Of a stretch of 33,291 nucleotides of DNA, positions 23,818-31,324 are shown one piece after another. The first letter of the stretch is position 1; every line of letters begins with the position of its first letter. The DNA lies in NCBI GenBank assembly GCA_049582065.1, contig JBAUTF010000177.1, forward strand, positions 1 to 33,291, given 5' to 3'. The notes beneath the pieces are model-generated. The model was not told the DNA's origin. It did not search any database and saw only the letters and a program-made list of their open reading frames with translations. The DNA is from DATKSS01 sp049582065. Lineage in GTDB: Bacteria > Chloroflexota > Dormibacteria > Dormibacterales > Dormibacteraceae. Position numbers and translations under genes: made by a program.

Positions 23818-24252
23818 TTACCTGCCGGCCTGCCGCTCCGATAGCCCATTTTCAAATCGATTTCCGTCGAGCGACTCGATCAGCGCCGCGATCCGCAGCT
23901 CGATGTCGTCACGAATTGTGCGAACTTCGTCCGTCGCCAAGCCTTTGGGATCGCGCAGGTCCCAGTCGATATAGCGCTTGCCGGGAATGACCGGGCATGC
24001 GTCGCCGCAGCCCATGGTGACGACGACGTCGGCCCACCGAGCGAGGCTGTCCGTCAACAGCTGCGGCTTTCGATCGCTCAGGTCGATGCCTCTCTCGCGC
24101 ATGACAGTTACGACCGTGTCATGGACATGGTCCGTGGGGCTGGTCCCGGCCGAACGCGCCTCGTGACGTCCCTGCGCCATGCGCTCGAAGAGCGCCTGGC
24201 TCATCTGCGAGCGCCCCGCGTTGTGAAGGCAGACGAAGAGAACCCGTGCCAT
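23818..24252 (-). CDS. arsC: Arsenate reductase ArsC, low-molecular-weight phosphatase type
   Basis: The 144-aa protein starts RVLFVCLHNAGRSQMSQALFE with the P-loop C8-x5-R14 and the acid/base DP pair region WDLRDPKG. A second Cys pair lies at GC82-GDAC86 rather than the C-x6-C spacing of the thioredoxin-dependent S. aureus enzyme. This shorter spacing, with PVIPGKRYIDW after it, resembles actinobacterial forms, so the resolving thiol may differ; partner unknown. It converts arsenate to arsenite. It is the last gene after pstA (8 nt apart), on the same strand, so it should be co-expressed with the phosphate transporter. No ars efflux gene is seen. Confidence 0.88.
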   Translation of the reverse strand: MARVLFVCLHNAGRSQMSQALFERMAQGRHEARSAGTSPTDHVHDTVVTVMRERGIDLSDRKPQLLTDSLARWADVVVTMGCGDACPVIPGKRYIDWDLRDPKGLATDEVRTIRDDIELRIAALIESLDGNRFENGLSERQAGR

Positions 24253-24260
24253 ATCGCTGC

Positions 24261-25133
24261 CTACAGCTGTCCGGCGAGCCTGAGCTGGCGCCGCAGCACC
24301 CAGCGGCTGGTGAGGTTGATGCCGAGGACGAAGATGACCAGCACCAGCGCCGCGCCCCAGGCCTGGTCCTGGAGCGACTTATACGGCAGCAACGCGTACC
24401 GGAACACGGTCAGCGGCAGGGCTTGGATCGGACCGCTGGGATTGAGCTCCAGGATATGTGCGCCAAACGCCGTGAACAGTAGGGGCGCGGTCTCGCCTGA
24501 AGCGCGCGCCACGGCAAGGAGCGCCCCGGTTATCACGCCCGGTACCGCGGCCGGCAGGATGAGCTGTAGCGAAACCCGCCAACGGGCGAGTCCAAGGGCA
24601 AGCCCTGACTCACGCAAGCCGTTGGGGATAAGGGACACAGCTCCTTCGGTAGTCCGCATCACGATCGGCAGCATCAGGATCGCTAGGGCAACCGATCCCG
24701 CATAGGCCGAGAAATGGTGGAACGGAACGACGAGCAACGAGTATGCGAACAATCCGATGGCGATCGATGGCGTGCCTACGAGAACGTCGCAGGCCAGCCG
24801 GACCCAGCTCGACCAGCGCGCGACACCGTATTCGGCGAGGTAGATCCCGCCAAGGATTCCGACCGGGATCGCCATCAGAGATGCGAGTCCGACGAGAATC
24901 GCCGTGCCGACGATGGCATGTCCGACACCCGCTTCTGAAACCACAGGGCAGACCGGCTCGCATGGTGGCCGCTCGACATTGAAGAAGAACTGCGGGTGGA
25001 TGACCGAGGGCAGGCCCTTGGCGACCGTGAACCAGAGCACGAGGCCCAACGGGATGAGGGCGATGACCGTGAGGACATAGGTGCCACCAAGCCAGGCCCG
25101 GCTGGCGAATCGCCTTCGAGTGTTCCGGTTCAC
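24261..25133 (-). CDS. pstA: Phosphate ABC transporter permease PstA
   Basis: The 290-aa membrane protein has six likely transmembrane segments (for example LIPLGLVLWFTVAKGL, IVGTAILVGLASLMAIPVGI, IAIGLFAYSLLVV) and the EAA loop RTTEGAVSLIPNGLRESGLALG that contacts the ATPase. It forms the membrane channel with PstC. A 4-nt GTGA overlap links it to pstC upstream, and arsC follows. Extracellular loop residues 50-65 contain two Cys (PPCEPVCPVV) that could pair. The first ABC permease residue pattern and the operon leave little doubt. Confidence 0.95.
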   Translation of the reverse strand: MNRNTRRRFASRAWLGGTYVLTVIALIPLGLVLWFTVAKGLPSVIHPQFFFNVERPPCEPVCPVVSEAGVGHAIVGTAILVGLASLMAIPVGILGGIYLAEYGVARWSSWVRLACDVLVGTPSIAIGLFAYSLLVVPFHHFSAYAGSVALAILMLPIVMRTTEGAVSLIPNGLRESGLALGLARWRVSLQLILPAAVPGVITGALLAVARASGETAPLLFTAFGAHILELNPSGPIQALPLTVFRYALLPYKSLQDQAWGAALVLVIFVLGINLTSRWVLRRQLRLAGQL

Positions 25134-26083
25134 GCGGCGAGACCCGCCTCGCGCGAAGTCGAGTGGACCAGCAGCAGCGCGACGACGTTGACGACCAGGG
25201 TGACGAGGATGAGGACCAGGCCGAGCTCCACCAGAGCCGCCGGGTAAAGAGTCCCGGTTGCTTCCGTGAACTCGTTCGCGATCACGCTCGCCAGCGTGTA
25301 TGCGGGGTTGAAGATGGAATGGGGGATCTGGAAGTTGTTACCGATGACCATGGTCACGGCGATCGTCTCTCCCAGGGCTCGGCCGAGAGCGAGGATCGTC
25401 GCCCCAAAGATGCCCGCTCGCGCGGAAGGAAGAATCACGCCCCATGTCGTCTCCCACCACGTTGCGCCAAGCGCGACCGCGTTCTCCTTCAAGCCACGCG
25501 GTACCGCCCGGATGACGTCGCGAGAGATCGCTGTGAGCGTTGGCAGGACCATGATCGCCAGCACCAAGGAGGCATTGAAAAGGCTCCTGACCGAGGGATC
25601 GGAGAGCCATCCGACAAAGCTCACGTGGTCCGAGATGGGCACTTCCAGGTGCTGGAACGACCAGGGTGCAAGCACGTAGAGGGCCCAGATCCCATAGACG
25701 ACGCTGGGGATCGCGGCCAGCAGCTCGATCCCGGTGCCGATCAATCCGCGAACCTGACCCTGCCCCTGCTCGGCGAGGACAAGAGCAACGGCCACGCCGA
25801 CCGGCAGGGCGAGGGCAAGCGCGATAAACGACGTGGCGACCGTGCCGAAGATGGCGGGCAGCGCGCCGAAGGAGCTCGTGACCGGGTTCCAATCCGTACC
25901 CGCAAGGAACCCGATCCCGAAATGTCGAATGGCCGGGGCCGCCTGCTGCAGCAAGACGGCGACGATGACCAGGAGCGCGGCCGGAGCGATGCTGGCCAAG
26001 ATCGCGGCCAGAGTGCGGAACCGGTCCGGGGGACGCCTGCCACCATGGACTGTGACGGTTCGAGAGTCGACTGCCGTCGCCAT
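25130..26083 (-). CDS. pstC: Phosphate ABC transporter permease PstC
   Basis: The 317-aa protein has six predicted transmembrane segments beginning around residues 27-47, the FGIGFLAGTDWNPVTSSFGALPAIFGT block typical of PstC, and the EAA loop RDVIRAVPRGLKENAVALGATWWE. It pairs with PstA. It starts at ATG 26083, 2 nt after the phoB stop, and overlaps pstA by 4 nt. The regulator gene phoB placed immediately before the permeases suggests one shared operon. Confidence 0.95.
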   Translation of the reverse strand: MATAVDSRTVTVHGGRRPPDRFRTLAAILASIAPAALLVIVAVLLQQAAPAIRHFGIGFLAGTDWNPVTSSFGALPAIFGTVATSFIALALALPVGVAVALVLAEQGQGQVRGLIGTGIELLAAIPSVVYGIWALYVLAPWSFQHLEVPISDHVSFVGWLSDPSVRSLFNASLVLAIMVLPTLTAISRDVIRAVPRGLKENAVALGATWWETTWGVILPSARAGIFGATILALGRALGETIAVTMVIGNNFQIPHSIFNPAYTLASVIANEFTEATGTLYPAALVELGLVLILVTLVVNVVALLLVHSTSREAGLAA

Positions 26084-26085
26084 CT

Positions 26086-26835
26086 CTACGACACCAATCG
26101 ATTGGTGGCATCGCTGGTCGCGGGCTTTCGATCGAGCCGGTAGCCTATGCCGCGCACGGTCACGATCTCGAATGGGGCGACGCGCGCGAACTTCTCGCGC
26201 AACCAGCGCACGTGGACGTCGACTGTCTTTGGGTCACCGGAGAACTCTCGGCCCCAGACGTTCTCGAGGAGCGCATCCCGGGTGTGCACGCGGCCGGGAA
26301 ACGCGAGCAGGTACGAGAGCAGGTCGAACTCGCGGGCTGTCACCTTGACGTCGTGTCCTCCGAGCAACACGCGTCGCGCGGCGCGATCCATCGTGAAATC
26401 ACCGATGGAATCGAGCTCGGGTATCGACTTCGGTTCGTTGGAGTCGAGCGTGGCACGTCGCAGGACCGCGTTGACCCGCGCCAGCACCTCTCGGATCGAA
26501 AAGGGCTTGGTGATGTAATCGTCCGCTCCAAGCTCCAGGCCCACGATTTTGTCGACCTCGGCGTCCTTGGCGGTGAGCATGATGATCGGCACCCGGCTGC
26601 TCTTCCTTAGGGCGCGGCAAAAATCGAAGCCACTCATGCCGGGCAGCATCAGGTCGAGGAGGATGAGGTCGGGTTTGGCTGTGCGGGCAGTACGGAGGCC
26701 CGCTGCGCCATCGCTTGCCTCCTGTACGGAAAAGCCGGCGGCAGACAGGTTGTATTTCAACATCTCTCGGATCCCTTCGTCGTCCTCGACGACCAGGACA
26801 CGTCCGGCGCTCCCATTGCCAGCGGGCCGCGTCAC
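26086..26835 (-). CDS. phoB: PhoB/PhoP-type response regulator
   Basis: The 249-aa OmpR-family regulator has an intact receiver: acidic pocket E17-D18, phospho-acceptor D61 (LILLDLMLPG), Thr in IIMLTAKD and Lys in TKPFS. The winged helix carries LTAREFDLLSYLLAFPGR-like helices and PKTVDVHVRWLREKF, close to PhoB, PhoP and RegX3. It should bind the 11-bp repeats near pstS and pstB when phosphorylated by PhoR. The GTG start overlaps the phoU stop by 4 nt. The first 10 residues before the receiver are a nonconserved leader. Confidence 0.95.
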   Translation of the reverse strand: MTRPAGNGSAGRVLVVEDDEGIREMLKYNLSAAGFSVQEASDGAAGLRTARTAKPDLILLDLMLPGMSGFDFCRALRKSSRVPIIMLTAKDAEVDKIVGLELGADDYITKPFSIREVLARVNAVLRRATLDSNEPKSIPELDSIGDFTMDRAARRVLLGGHDVKVTAREFDLLSYLLAFPGRVHTRDALLENVWGREFSGDPKTVDVHVRWLREKFARVAPFEIVTVRGIGYRLDRKPATSDATNRLVS

Positions 26836-27494
26836 CCCAGCTCGACCACCTGGCCGGATTCGAGAAAGACGATGTCCTCAGCGACATTGGTGACGCGGTC
26901 GGAGATGCGCTCGAGGTTGTGGGCGACAAGCAGCAGCGTGACGGCACGCAGGGCGTCGTCGGTGTCTGCTTTGCCGTTGCCCATCTCTTTGACGAGGTCC
27001 TCGAACACCCGGTGGTAAAGCCTGTCGACCTCGTTGTCGCGGCTTGCGACCTCGCGAGCGTGCGGCTCGTTCTGGTCGATGAGCGCTTCGAGAATGTCGT
27101 GCACCTGGCCGATCGCGAGCTCGCCCATCAGCCCGAACTCGGCACGCAGCTGTTTGTCCGGCAAAGCGATCAGCGTGCTGGTCATCCGTGCGATGCGAAC
27201 GGCGTAGTCCCCCATCCGCTCCAGCTCGCTCGCGATGTACTGGATACCCATCAGGTATCGAAGGTCTCGCGCGACTGGCTGTTGCGTGGAAATCACCATG
27301 AAAACTTGCTCACGGATCTGCCTGAACAGCTCGTTGAGGTACTGGTCCTGGTTTCGCACCTTCTCGGCCGCCGCGCCGTCGCGGCGCCTCAGTGCGTCGA
27401 GGGCCGCCTCGATCTGCGACTCGACGAGCGTCCCCATCCGGACCAACGACTCGCGAAGGCTCGCGAGCTCTCTTTCAAAGGTCAGCCGCGGCAT
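26832..27494 (-). CDS. phoU: Phosphate signalling protein PhoU
   Basis: The 220-aa protein has two PhoU helical-bundle repeats. The first includes FERELASLRESLVRMGTLVE and LRDLRYLMGIQYIASELERMGDYAVRIAR-like elements, the second MGELAIGQVHDILEAL ... LLVAHNLERISDRVTNVAEDIVF; both hold the metal-binding E-x2-R-x2-D type signature. PhoU couples PstSCAB status to PhoR. It starts 3 nt after the pstB stop and overlaps phoB by 4 nt, so pstB-phoU-phoB-pstC-pstA form a continuous unit. Confidence 0.95.
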   Translation of the reverse strand: MPRLTFERELASLRESLVRMGTLVESQIEAALDALRRRDGAAAEKVRNQDQYLNELFRQIREQVFMVISTQQPVARDLRYLMGIQYIASELERMGDYAVRIARMTSTLIALPDKQLRAEFGLMGELAIGQVHDILEALIDQNEPHAREVASRDNEVDRLYHRVFEDLVKEMGNGKADTDDALRAVTLLLVAHNLERISDRVTNVAEDIVFLESGQVVELG

Positions 27495-27497
27495 CGA

Positions 27498-28340
27498 TTA
27501 ACCGAACCGGCCGGTGATGTAAGCCTCTGTTCTTGGATCCTGAGGCTGGTTGAAGAGATCGGCGGTCGGAGCAAACTCGATCAGCTCGCCGTAGCGGCCT
27601 TCGGGGTTCATGAGGAGGTACGCGGTGAAGTCCGACACCCGTGCGGCCTGCTGCATGTTGTGGGTGACGATCACGATCGTGAAGTCGCGCGTCAGCGTCG
27701 CCATCAGGTCCTCGATCTTGAGGGTGGCGACCGGGTCCAGCGCCGAACACGGCTCGTCCATGAGGATCACCTCCGGGCTGACGGCAATGCAGCGCGCAAT
27801 CGCCAGGCGTTGCTGCTGGCCGCCGGAAAGTGACGTGGCGGGCTCGTTGAGTCGGTCCTTCACCTCGTCAAGCAGGGCGGCGCGCTCCAGGCTCTCCTCG
27901 ACAGCGGCCTTCACGCGCCCCGACTTCCAGCCCAGCAGCCTCGGCGCGAACGAGACGTTGTCCCGGATCGACATGGGGAATGGGCTCGGCCGCTGGAAGA
28001 CCATGCCCACCTTCTGGCGGAGCGCGAGCAGGTTCCTCGTGGTGACTACGTCTTCGCCGTCCAGGAGCACGGATCCGATCGCGCGGGCGCCTGGCACCAG
28101 GTCGTACATCCGGTTGAAGACGCGAAGCAGGGTGCTCTTACCGCATCCGGACGGCCCGATGATCGCGGTGATGCGCTTCTCCGGGATCTCGAAGCTGACA
28201 TCATTCAGGGCTTTGCTCTTCCCATACAAGAATGAGAGCTTGTCGACCTTGAACTTGGTTGGCGCGGCTCCATTTACAGCGCGCAGCTCAGGCCTCCCTG
28301 CTTGCGCCGGCGGCTGGATCAACGGGCGAGCGTCTGCCAT
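27498..28340 (-). CDS. pstB: Phosphate ABC transporter ATP-binding protein PstB
   Basis: The 280-aa ABC ATPase has Walker A GPSGCGKST (62-70), Q-loop MVFQRPSPFPMS, signature LSGGQQQRLAIARC, Walker B VILMDEPCSALDP and switch His in VTHNMQQA. YITGRFG at the end is typical of PstB. The first 28 residues are a Pro/Ala-rich extension absent from most PstB. The ATG at 28340 follows a triple 11-bp repeat that overlaps the end of phoR, so this gene may start its own phosphate-controlled transcript. Confidence 0.96.
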   Translation of the reverse strand: MADARPLIQPPAQAGRPELRAVNGAAPTKFKVDKLSFLYGKSKALNDVSFEIPEKRITAIIGPSGCGKSTLLRVFNRMYDLVPGARAIGSVLLDGEDVVTTRNLLALRQKVGMVFQRPSPFPMSIRDNVSFAPRLLGWKSGRVKAAVEESLERAALLDEVKDRLNEPATSLSGGQQQRLAIARCIAVSPEVILMDEPCSALDPVATLKIEDLMATLTRDFTIVIVTHNMQQAARVSDFTAYLLMNPEGRYGELIEFAPTADLFNQPQDPRTEAYITGRFG

Positions 28341-28363
28341 CCCCCGGCATCAGGATATTCGCT

Positions 28364-28396
28364 GCCACGTTAATGCAGCTTTATGAGTTGGTTAAG
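28364..28396 (-). promoter_or_regulatory. Predicted PHO box (triple 11-bp repeat) upstream of pstB
   Basis: Read on the minus strand, three abutting 11-mers line up: CTTAACCAACT, CATAAAGCTGC, ATTAACGTGGC. Their TTAA/TAAA cores start exactly 11 bp apart, the helical-repeat spacing used by PhoB/PhoP boxes. The last unit is followed, about 10 nt on, by TATCCT (28357-28352), a possible -10, and pstB starts at 28340. The element overlaps the phoR stop codon. Spacing is directly seen; PhoB binding is inferred. Confidence 0.55.
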
Positions 28397-29448
28397 AGTT
28401 GGGTCGGAAACGCCATGTAAAAGACCTGGCCGCCCTCCCTCGCCGCCTCGGTCCAGATCCTCCCGCCGAGCACCTGGACCAGGTGTTTGGTGATGGCGAG
28501 CCCCAGGCCGAATCCACCCGCCTCGCGGGGCCGCGCCCGGTCGACCTTGTAGAAGCGCTCGAAGACCCGGCTCCAGTGTTCGGGAGAGATGCCAGGCCCA
28601 CGGTCTCGAACCGTGAGCACGACTTCCTCCCCGACGCGCCTCGCCCCGACGTCGATCGCGGCTCCGGGGGGCGAGAACTTGGCCGCGTTGTCAAGCAGGT
28701 TGCCGAGCGCTTGCACGAGCTTGGCGCGATCCGTGGCGAGGGTGAGCCCAGGCTCGACCTCCACGTTCACCGGCCGGTCCATGCCCAGGCGCCCCACGCT
28801 GTCCTCGATGAGCTCCGCCAGGTCGAATCGCGTGACGTCGACGGCCATGACGCCGGTTTCGATGTCACCGAGCTGACGCAGGTTGTCGATGATCTTGCTC
28901 ATCAGGTCGGCTTCTTTGATCAGCCGCTCCGCGAACCGCCGCCTGTCCTTTGGCAGCGGGTCACCGAGCAAGCTCTCGGCGGTGAGGCGAAGCGAGGTGA
29001 TCGGTGTCTTGAGCTCGTGCACCAGGTTGGCGACGAACTCTTGCCTGACAGTGGCCAGTCGCTTGAGCTCCGTGATGTCGCTGAGAAACAGAAGGGTCTC
29101 GCCCTCGCGACGAGCGCGGACGAGTTTGGCTTCAACCATCCGGCGGTGGTGCACAAGCTGCGTTTCGGTGAACTTCGCGCCACTCGCCACGATCTCGAAA
29201 AGGCGTGACTCGAGCGTCACCTCGACGAGGCTGGCGGGCAGCCGCCCAACGTCGATCTCGAAGAAATCTCGCGCCGCCGCGTTGGCGCCCAGGACCCGAA
29301 TGTCTTCGTCGAGCAGCAGCGTCATTACCGGTGCGCTCTCGAGCAGCTCGGTGAACAGATCCCCGGGCACGGGTTCACGCCGAGGCTCGTCGCCCACCCG
29401 TCGTCGATTCCAGTTCACCGCCGGAGTATATGTGTGGATCGGCGGCAC
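28381..29448 (-). CDS. phoR: PhoR-like sensor histidine kinase without membrane segments
   Basis: The 355-aa protein has an N-terminal PAS-like region (about 30-125), a HisKA domain with catalytic His144 in FVANLVHELKTPITSLRL, and a HATPase domain with N-box LVQALGNLLDNAAKFSPPG, G1 VRDRGPGISPEHW, F-box RVFERFYKVDRAR and G2 GGFGLGLAITKHL. It should phosphorylate PhoB. Unlike usual PhoR it has no hydrophobic membrane helices, so it is probably cytosolic. GTG 29448 is the outermost start; GTG 29418, giving MNWNRRR, fits a leaderless transcript from TATACT at 29430-29425. It lies opposite pstS and upstream of pstB. Confidence 0.92.
   Translation of the reverse strand: MPPIHTYTPAVNWNRRRVGDEPRREPVPGDLFTELLESAPVMTLLLDEDIRVLGANAAARDFFEIDVGRLPASLVEVTLESRLFEIVASGAKFTETQLVHHRRMVEAKLVRARREGETLLFLSDITELKRLATVRQEFVANLVHELKTPITSLRLTAESLLGDPLPKDRRRFAERLIKEADLMSKIIDNLRQLGDIETGVMAVDVTRFDLAELIEDSVGRLGMDRPVNVEVEPGLTLATDRAKLVQALGNLLDNAAKFSPPGAAIDVGARRVGEEVVLTVRDRGPGISPEHWSRVFERFYKVDRARPREAGGFGLGLAITKHLVQVLGGRIWTEAAREGGQVFYMAFPTQLLTNS
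29425..29430 (-). promoter_or_regulatory. Possible -10 element for phoR
   Basis: TATACT on the minus strand matches TATAAT in five of six positions. Its end is 6 nt from a GTG at 29418 that is in frame with phoR, which is the layout of a leaderless start. No good -35 hexamer is seen; the triple repeat at 29454-29486 lies upstream and could substitute through activator binding. Confidence 0.35.
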
Positions 29449-29453
29449 CGAAG

Positions 29454-29486
29454 CTTAAGCTGCCGTTAACCCCTACTTAAACGGCC
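29454..29486. promoter_or_regulatory. Predicted PHO box (triple 11-bp repeat) in the phoR-pstS divergent region
   Basis: Three adjoining 11-mers on the plus strand: CTTAAGCTGCC, GTTAACCCCTA, CTTAAACGGCC. TTAA cores begin at 29455, 29466 and 29477, an exact 11-bp period, as in PhoB/PhoP direct-repeat boxes (B. subtilis PhoP sites use TTAACA-like units with this spacing). The site sits between the phoR and pstS starts, so it can serve both. The TTAA core is self-complementary, so orientation is unclear. A CATAAC at 29490-29495 may be the pstS -10. Confidence 0.65.
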
Positions 29487-29538
29487 ATCCATAACGTGGA
29501 CTGGCGTAAAGAGTCCGATGCCAATCAGGAGGGGTGCG

Positions 29539-30630
29539 ATGTTTCGAGTCATTTCAATCTGGCGGTTCCTGCTCGTCGGTGCGGCAGCCGCCATGGTTGC
29601 GACCGCATGCGGCAGTTCCACCGCCTCCACGCCATCACCGTCACCCGCGGACGTCGGCAGTGGGTCACTCACCGGGGCGGGGTCGACCTTCGACAACCCT
29701 CTTTTCACGAAAGCGTTTTTCGACTACTCGGCCAAGTACCCGCAGGTCACGGTCAACTACCAGCCGGTCGGCTCGGGCGCCGGGATCCAGCAGTTCATCA
29801 AGCAAACAGTCGACTTCGGTGCGACCGACGTGCCGATGGCCGCGGCTGACATCACGTCAGCGGGCGGTCCGGCCACGCTCACTCAGATTCCCGTGACCTT
29901 GGGCGTGGTTTCGATCGCGTACAACGTTTCGGGCGTAAGCAGCCTCCAGCTCGACGCGCCCACTCTGGCAGGCATATTCCTCGGCCATATCAAGAAGTGG
30001 AACGACCCGGCGATCGCCGCGCTCAATTCCGGGGTCAACCTGCCCAATGAGGCGATCACGGTCGAGCATCGTTCCGACGGCAGCGGAACGACCTACATCT
30101 TCACCGACTATCTGGCCAAGGTCTCGCCGGAGTGGCAGTCGACCGTTGGCACCGCCAAGTCGGTCAAGTGGCCCGTCGGCGTGGGCGGTAGCGGGAACCA
30201 GGCGGTGGCCCAGGGCATCACATCCACGGAGGGGGCCATCGGCTACGTCGAGCTCGCATACGTCGTCCAGACCGGCATGCACCAGGCAGCGATCAAGAAC
30301 GCGAACGGCAAGTTCGTGGCCGCCACCGTCGCTGGAGCAACGGCTGCCGCCGCGCAGAACAACAGCATCACCGCGACGAACTTTTCGATCGTCAACGAGC
30401 CAGGGGACGCAACGTACCCGATCGCAGGGTTCAGCTGGGTGATCCTTTACACCTCATACAGCGACACGAACAAGGGCAAGGCCGTCGTGAACCTGTTCAA
30501 GTGGCTCGTCACGACCGGCCAGTCTGAGGGCGCCGCGCTGCAGTACGCGCCGCTTCCCTCAGCGGTTCAGCAGCTGGCCCTGTCGAACCTCAAGCTGATC
30601 AAGGCGGGAGGCACCGCGGTTCTCAGCTAG
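29539..30630 (+). CDS. pstS: Phosphate ABC transporter substrate-binding lipoprotein PstS
   Basis: About 363 residues from ATG 29539, chosen because AGGAGGGG (29527-29534) lies 4 nt upstream; the ATG at 29518 lacks one. A signal peptide ends at a lipobox-like VATAC with Cys24, so it is a surface lipoprotein in the extracytoplasmic space. After a Ser/Pro linker the phosphate-binding protein fold shows LTGAGSTFDNPLFTKAF, VNYQPVGSGAGIQQFIKQTVDFGATDVPM and VEHRSDGSGTTYIFTDYL, the phosphate-contact motifs, then GVGGSGNQAVAQGI. It captures phosphate for PstCAB. It is divergent from phoR and downstream of the PHO-box-like repeats. Confidence 0.97.
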   Translation: MFRVISIWRFLLVGAAAAMVATACGSSTASTPSPSPADVGSGSLTGAGSTFDNPLFTKAFFDYSAKYPQVTVNYQPVGSGAGIQQFIKQTVDFGATDVPMAAADITSAGGPATLTQIPVTLGVVSIAYNVSGVSSLQLDAPTLAGIFLGHIKKWNDPAIAALNSGVNLPNEAITVEHRSDGSGTTYIFTDYLAKVSPEWQSTVGTAKSVKWPVGVGGSGNQAVAQGITSTEGAIGYVELAYVVQTGMHQAAIKNANGKFVAATVAGATAAAAQNNSITATNFSIVNEPGDATYPIAGFSWVILYTSYSDTNKGKAVVNLFKWLVTTGQSEGAALQYAPLPSAVQQLALSNLKLIKAGGTAVLS

Positions 30631-30679
30631 GACTTCAACCGTTCATCGCGAAACGGCGCGGGTTGGGCCCGCGGGTTCG

Positions 30680-30701
30680 CCCCGCGGCTAAAGCCGCGGG
30701 G
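30680..30701. repeat. 22-nt palindrome, REP-like, at the pstS/rsmG convergent junction
   Basis: Arms CCCCGCGGCT and AGCCGCGGGG flank AA, giving a 10-bp perfect stem. The rsmG stop TAG lies in its centre, so the element encodes the last residues of RsmG (minus strand). Flanks include another GC-rich near-repeat (CCCGCGGGTTCGCCCCGCGG). It lies between convergent pstS and rsmG and may stop transcripts from both sides. Similarity to dispersed extragenic palindromes is a guess until copies elsewhere are counted. Confidence 0.6.
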
Positions 30702-31320
30702 ACCCCAAAGGTTTGCGCGACGGGACTCCCGGCCGGCGCGGGTACGTGTCGGGCGTCGGGCGGACCTTGTCCACGACGACCACCGTTCCTCTCCGTCGCG
30801 CACCCGACGGAGCCGCAGACACTCCCACCAGGAAGCCGCCCAGCACCTCGATGGCGTGCCGGGCAGCCTCCACGTCCTCCTTCTCGGTCTTCTGTGCCAG
30901 CAGCCGGCCGCCGACCCGCACCAGGGGAAGGCACAGCTCGACCAGGACGGGCATCGGCGCCAGCGCCCGGGCGACCGCGACGTCGAAACCCTCGCGGTAC
31001 AGGGGATCGCGGCCCACCTCCTCGGCCCGGCGGGCGACGACCTGCACATCTCGCAAGCCAAGCGCCGCGCAGGCCTGGACCAGGAAGGCCGCCTTGGACT
31101 GGTCGGCCTCGATCACGGTCATGGAGAGATCCGGCCGGGCGATCTTCAAGGGCAGGCCGGGCAGGCCTCCGCCCGAACCCACGTCGACCACCCGGACGGC
31201 CGTCCCGAGGTGCTCCAGCAGGACGAGGGAATCGTCGACCAGGTCCGCGGCGGGCCCTGCGACCAGCCCCGGCCACTCCGAGATCATCCGCGCGAGGCCG
31301 GCGAGTTTAGAATCTTGCAT
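30688..31320 (-). CDS. rsmG: 16S rRNA (guanine-N7) methyltransferase RsmG
   Basis: About 210 residues from the ATG at 31320; an ATG at 31332 is also in frame but would overlap the FmdB-type gene. The SAM site is VVDVGSGGGLPGLPLKIARPDL; further RsmG blocks are FDVAVARALAPMPVLVELCLPLVRVGGRLLAQK and YPRRPGVPSRKPL near the end, the GidB tail. It methylates G527 of 16S rRNA; loss in other bacteria gives low-level streptomycin resistance. The final GSPRL residues are encoded by a palindrome. The N-terminal part is shorter than in E. coli RsmG. It often sits near oriC, but here is 28 kb away. Confidence 0.93.
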   Translation of the reverse strand: MQDSKLAGLARMISEWPGLVAGPAADLVDDSLVLLEHLGTAVRVVDVGSGGGLPGLPLKIARPDLSMTVIEADQSKAAFLVQACAALGLRDVQVVARRAEEVGRDPLYREGFDVAVARALAPMPVLVELCLPLVRVGGRLLAQKTEKEDVEAARHAIEVLGGFLVGVSAAPSGARRRGTVVVVDKVRPTPDTYPRRPGVPSRKPLGSPRL

Positions 31321-31324
31321 TGAG

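Noticed and set aside
23649..23855. Small Arg/Lys-rich minus-strand frame before the Nudix gene
   Set aside because: Overlaps the Nudix start and the arsC end; looks like out-of-frame reading, no conserved motif.
25163..26143. 326-codon plus-strand frame opposite pstC
   Set aside because: Highly charged, repetitive shadow of pstC; no family resemblance.
30713..31324. N-terminal extension of the FmdB-type frame
   Set aside because: The open frame upstream of 31325 is antisense to rsmG and Ser/Arg/Thr-rich; the family start MPIYEYRC is at 31325.
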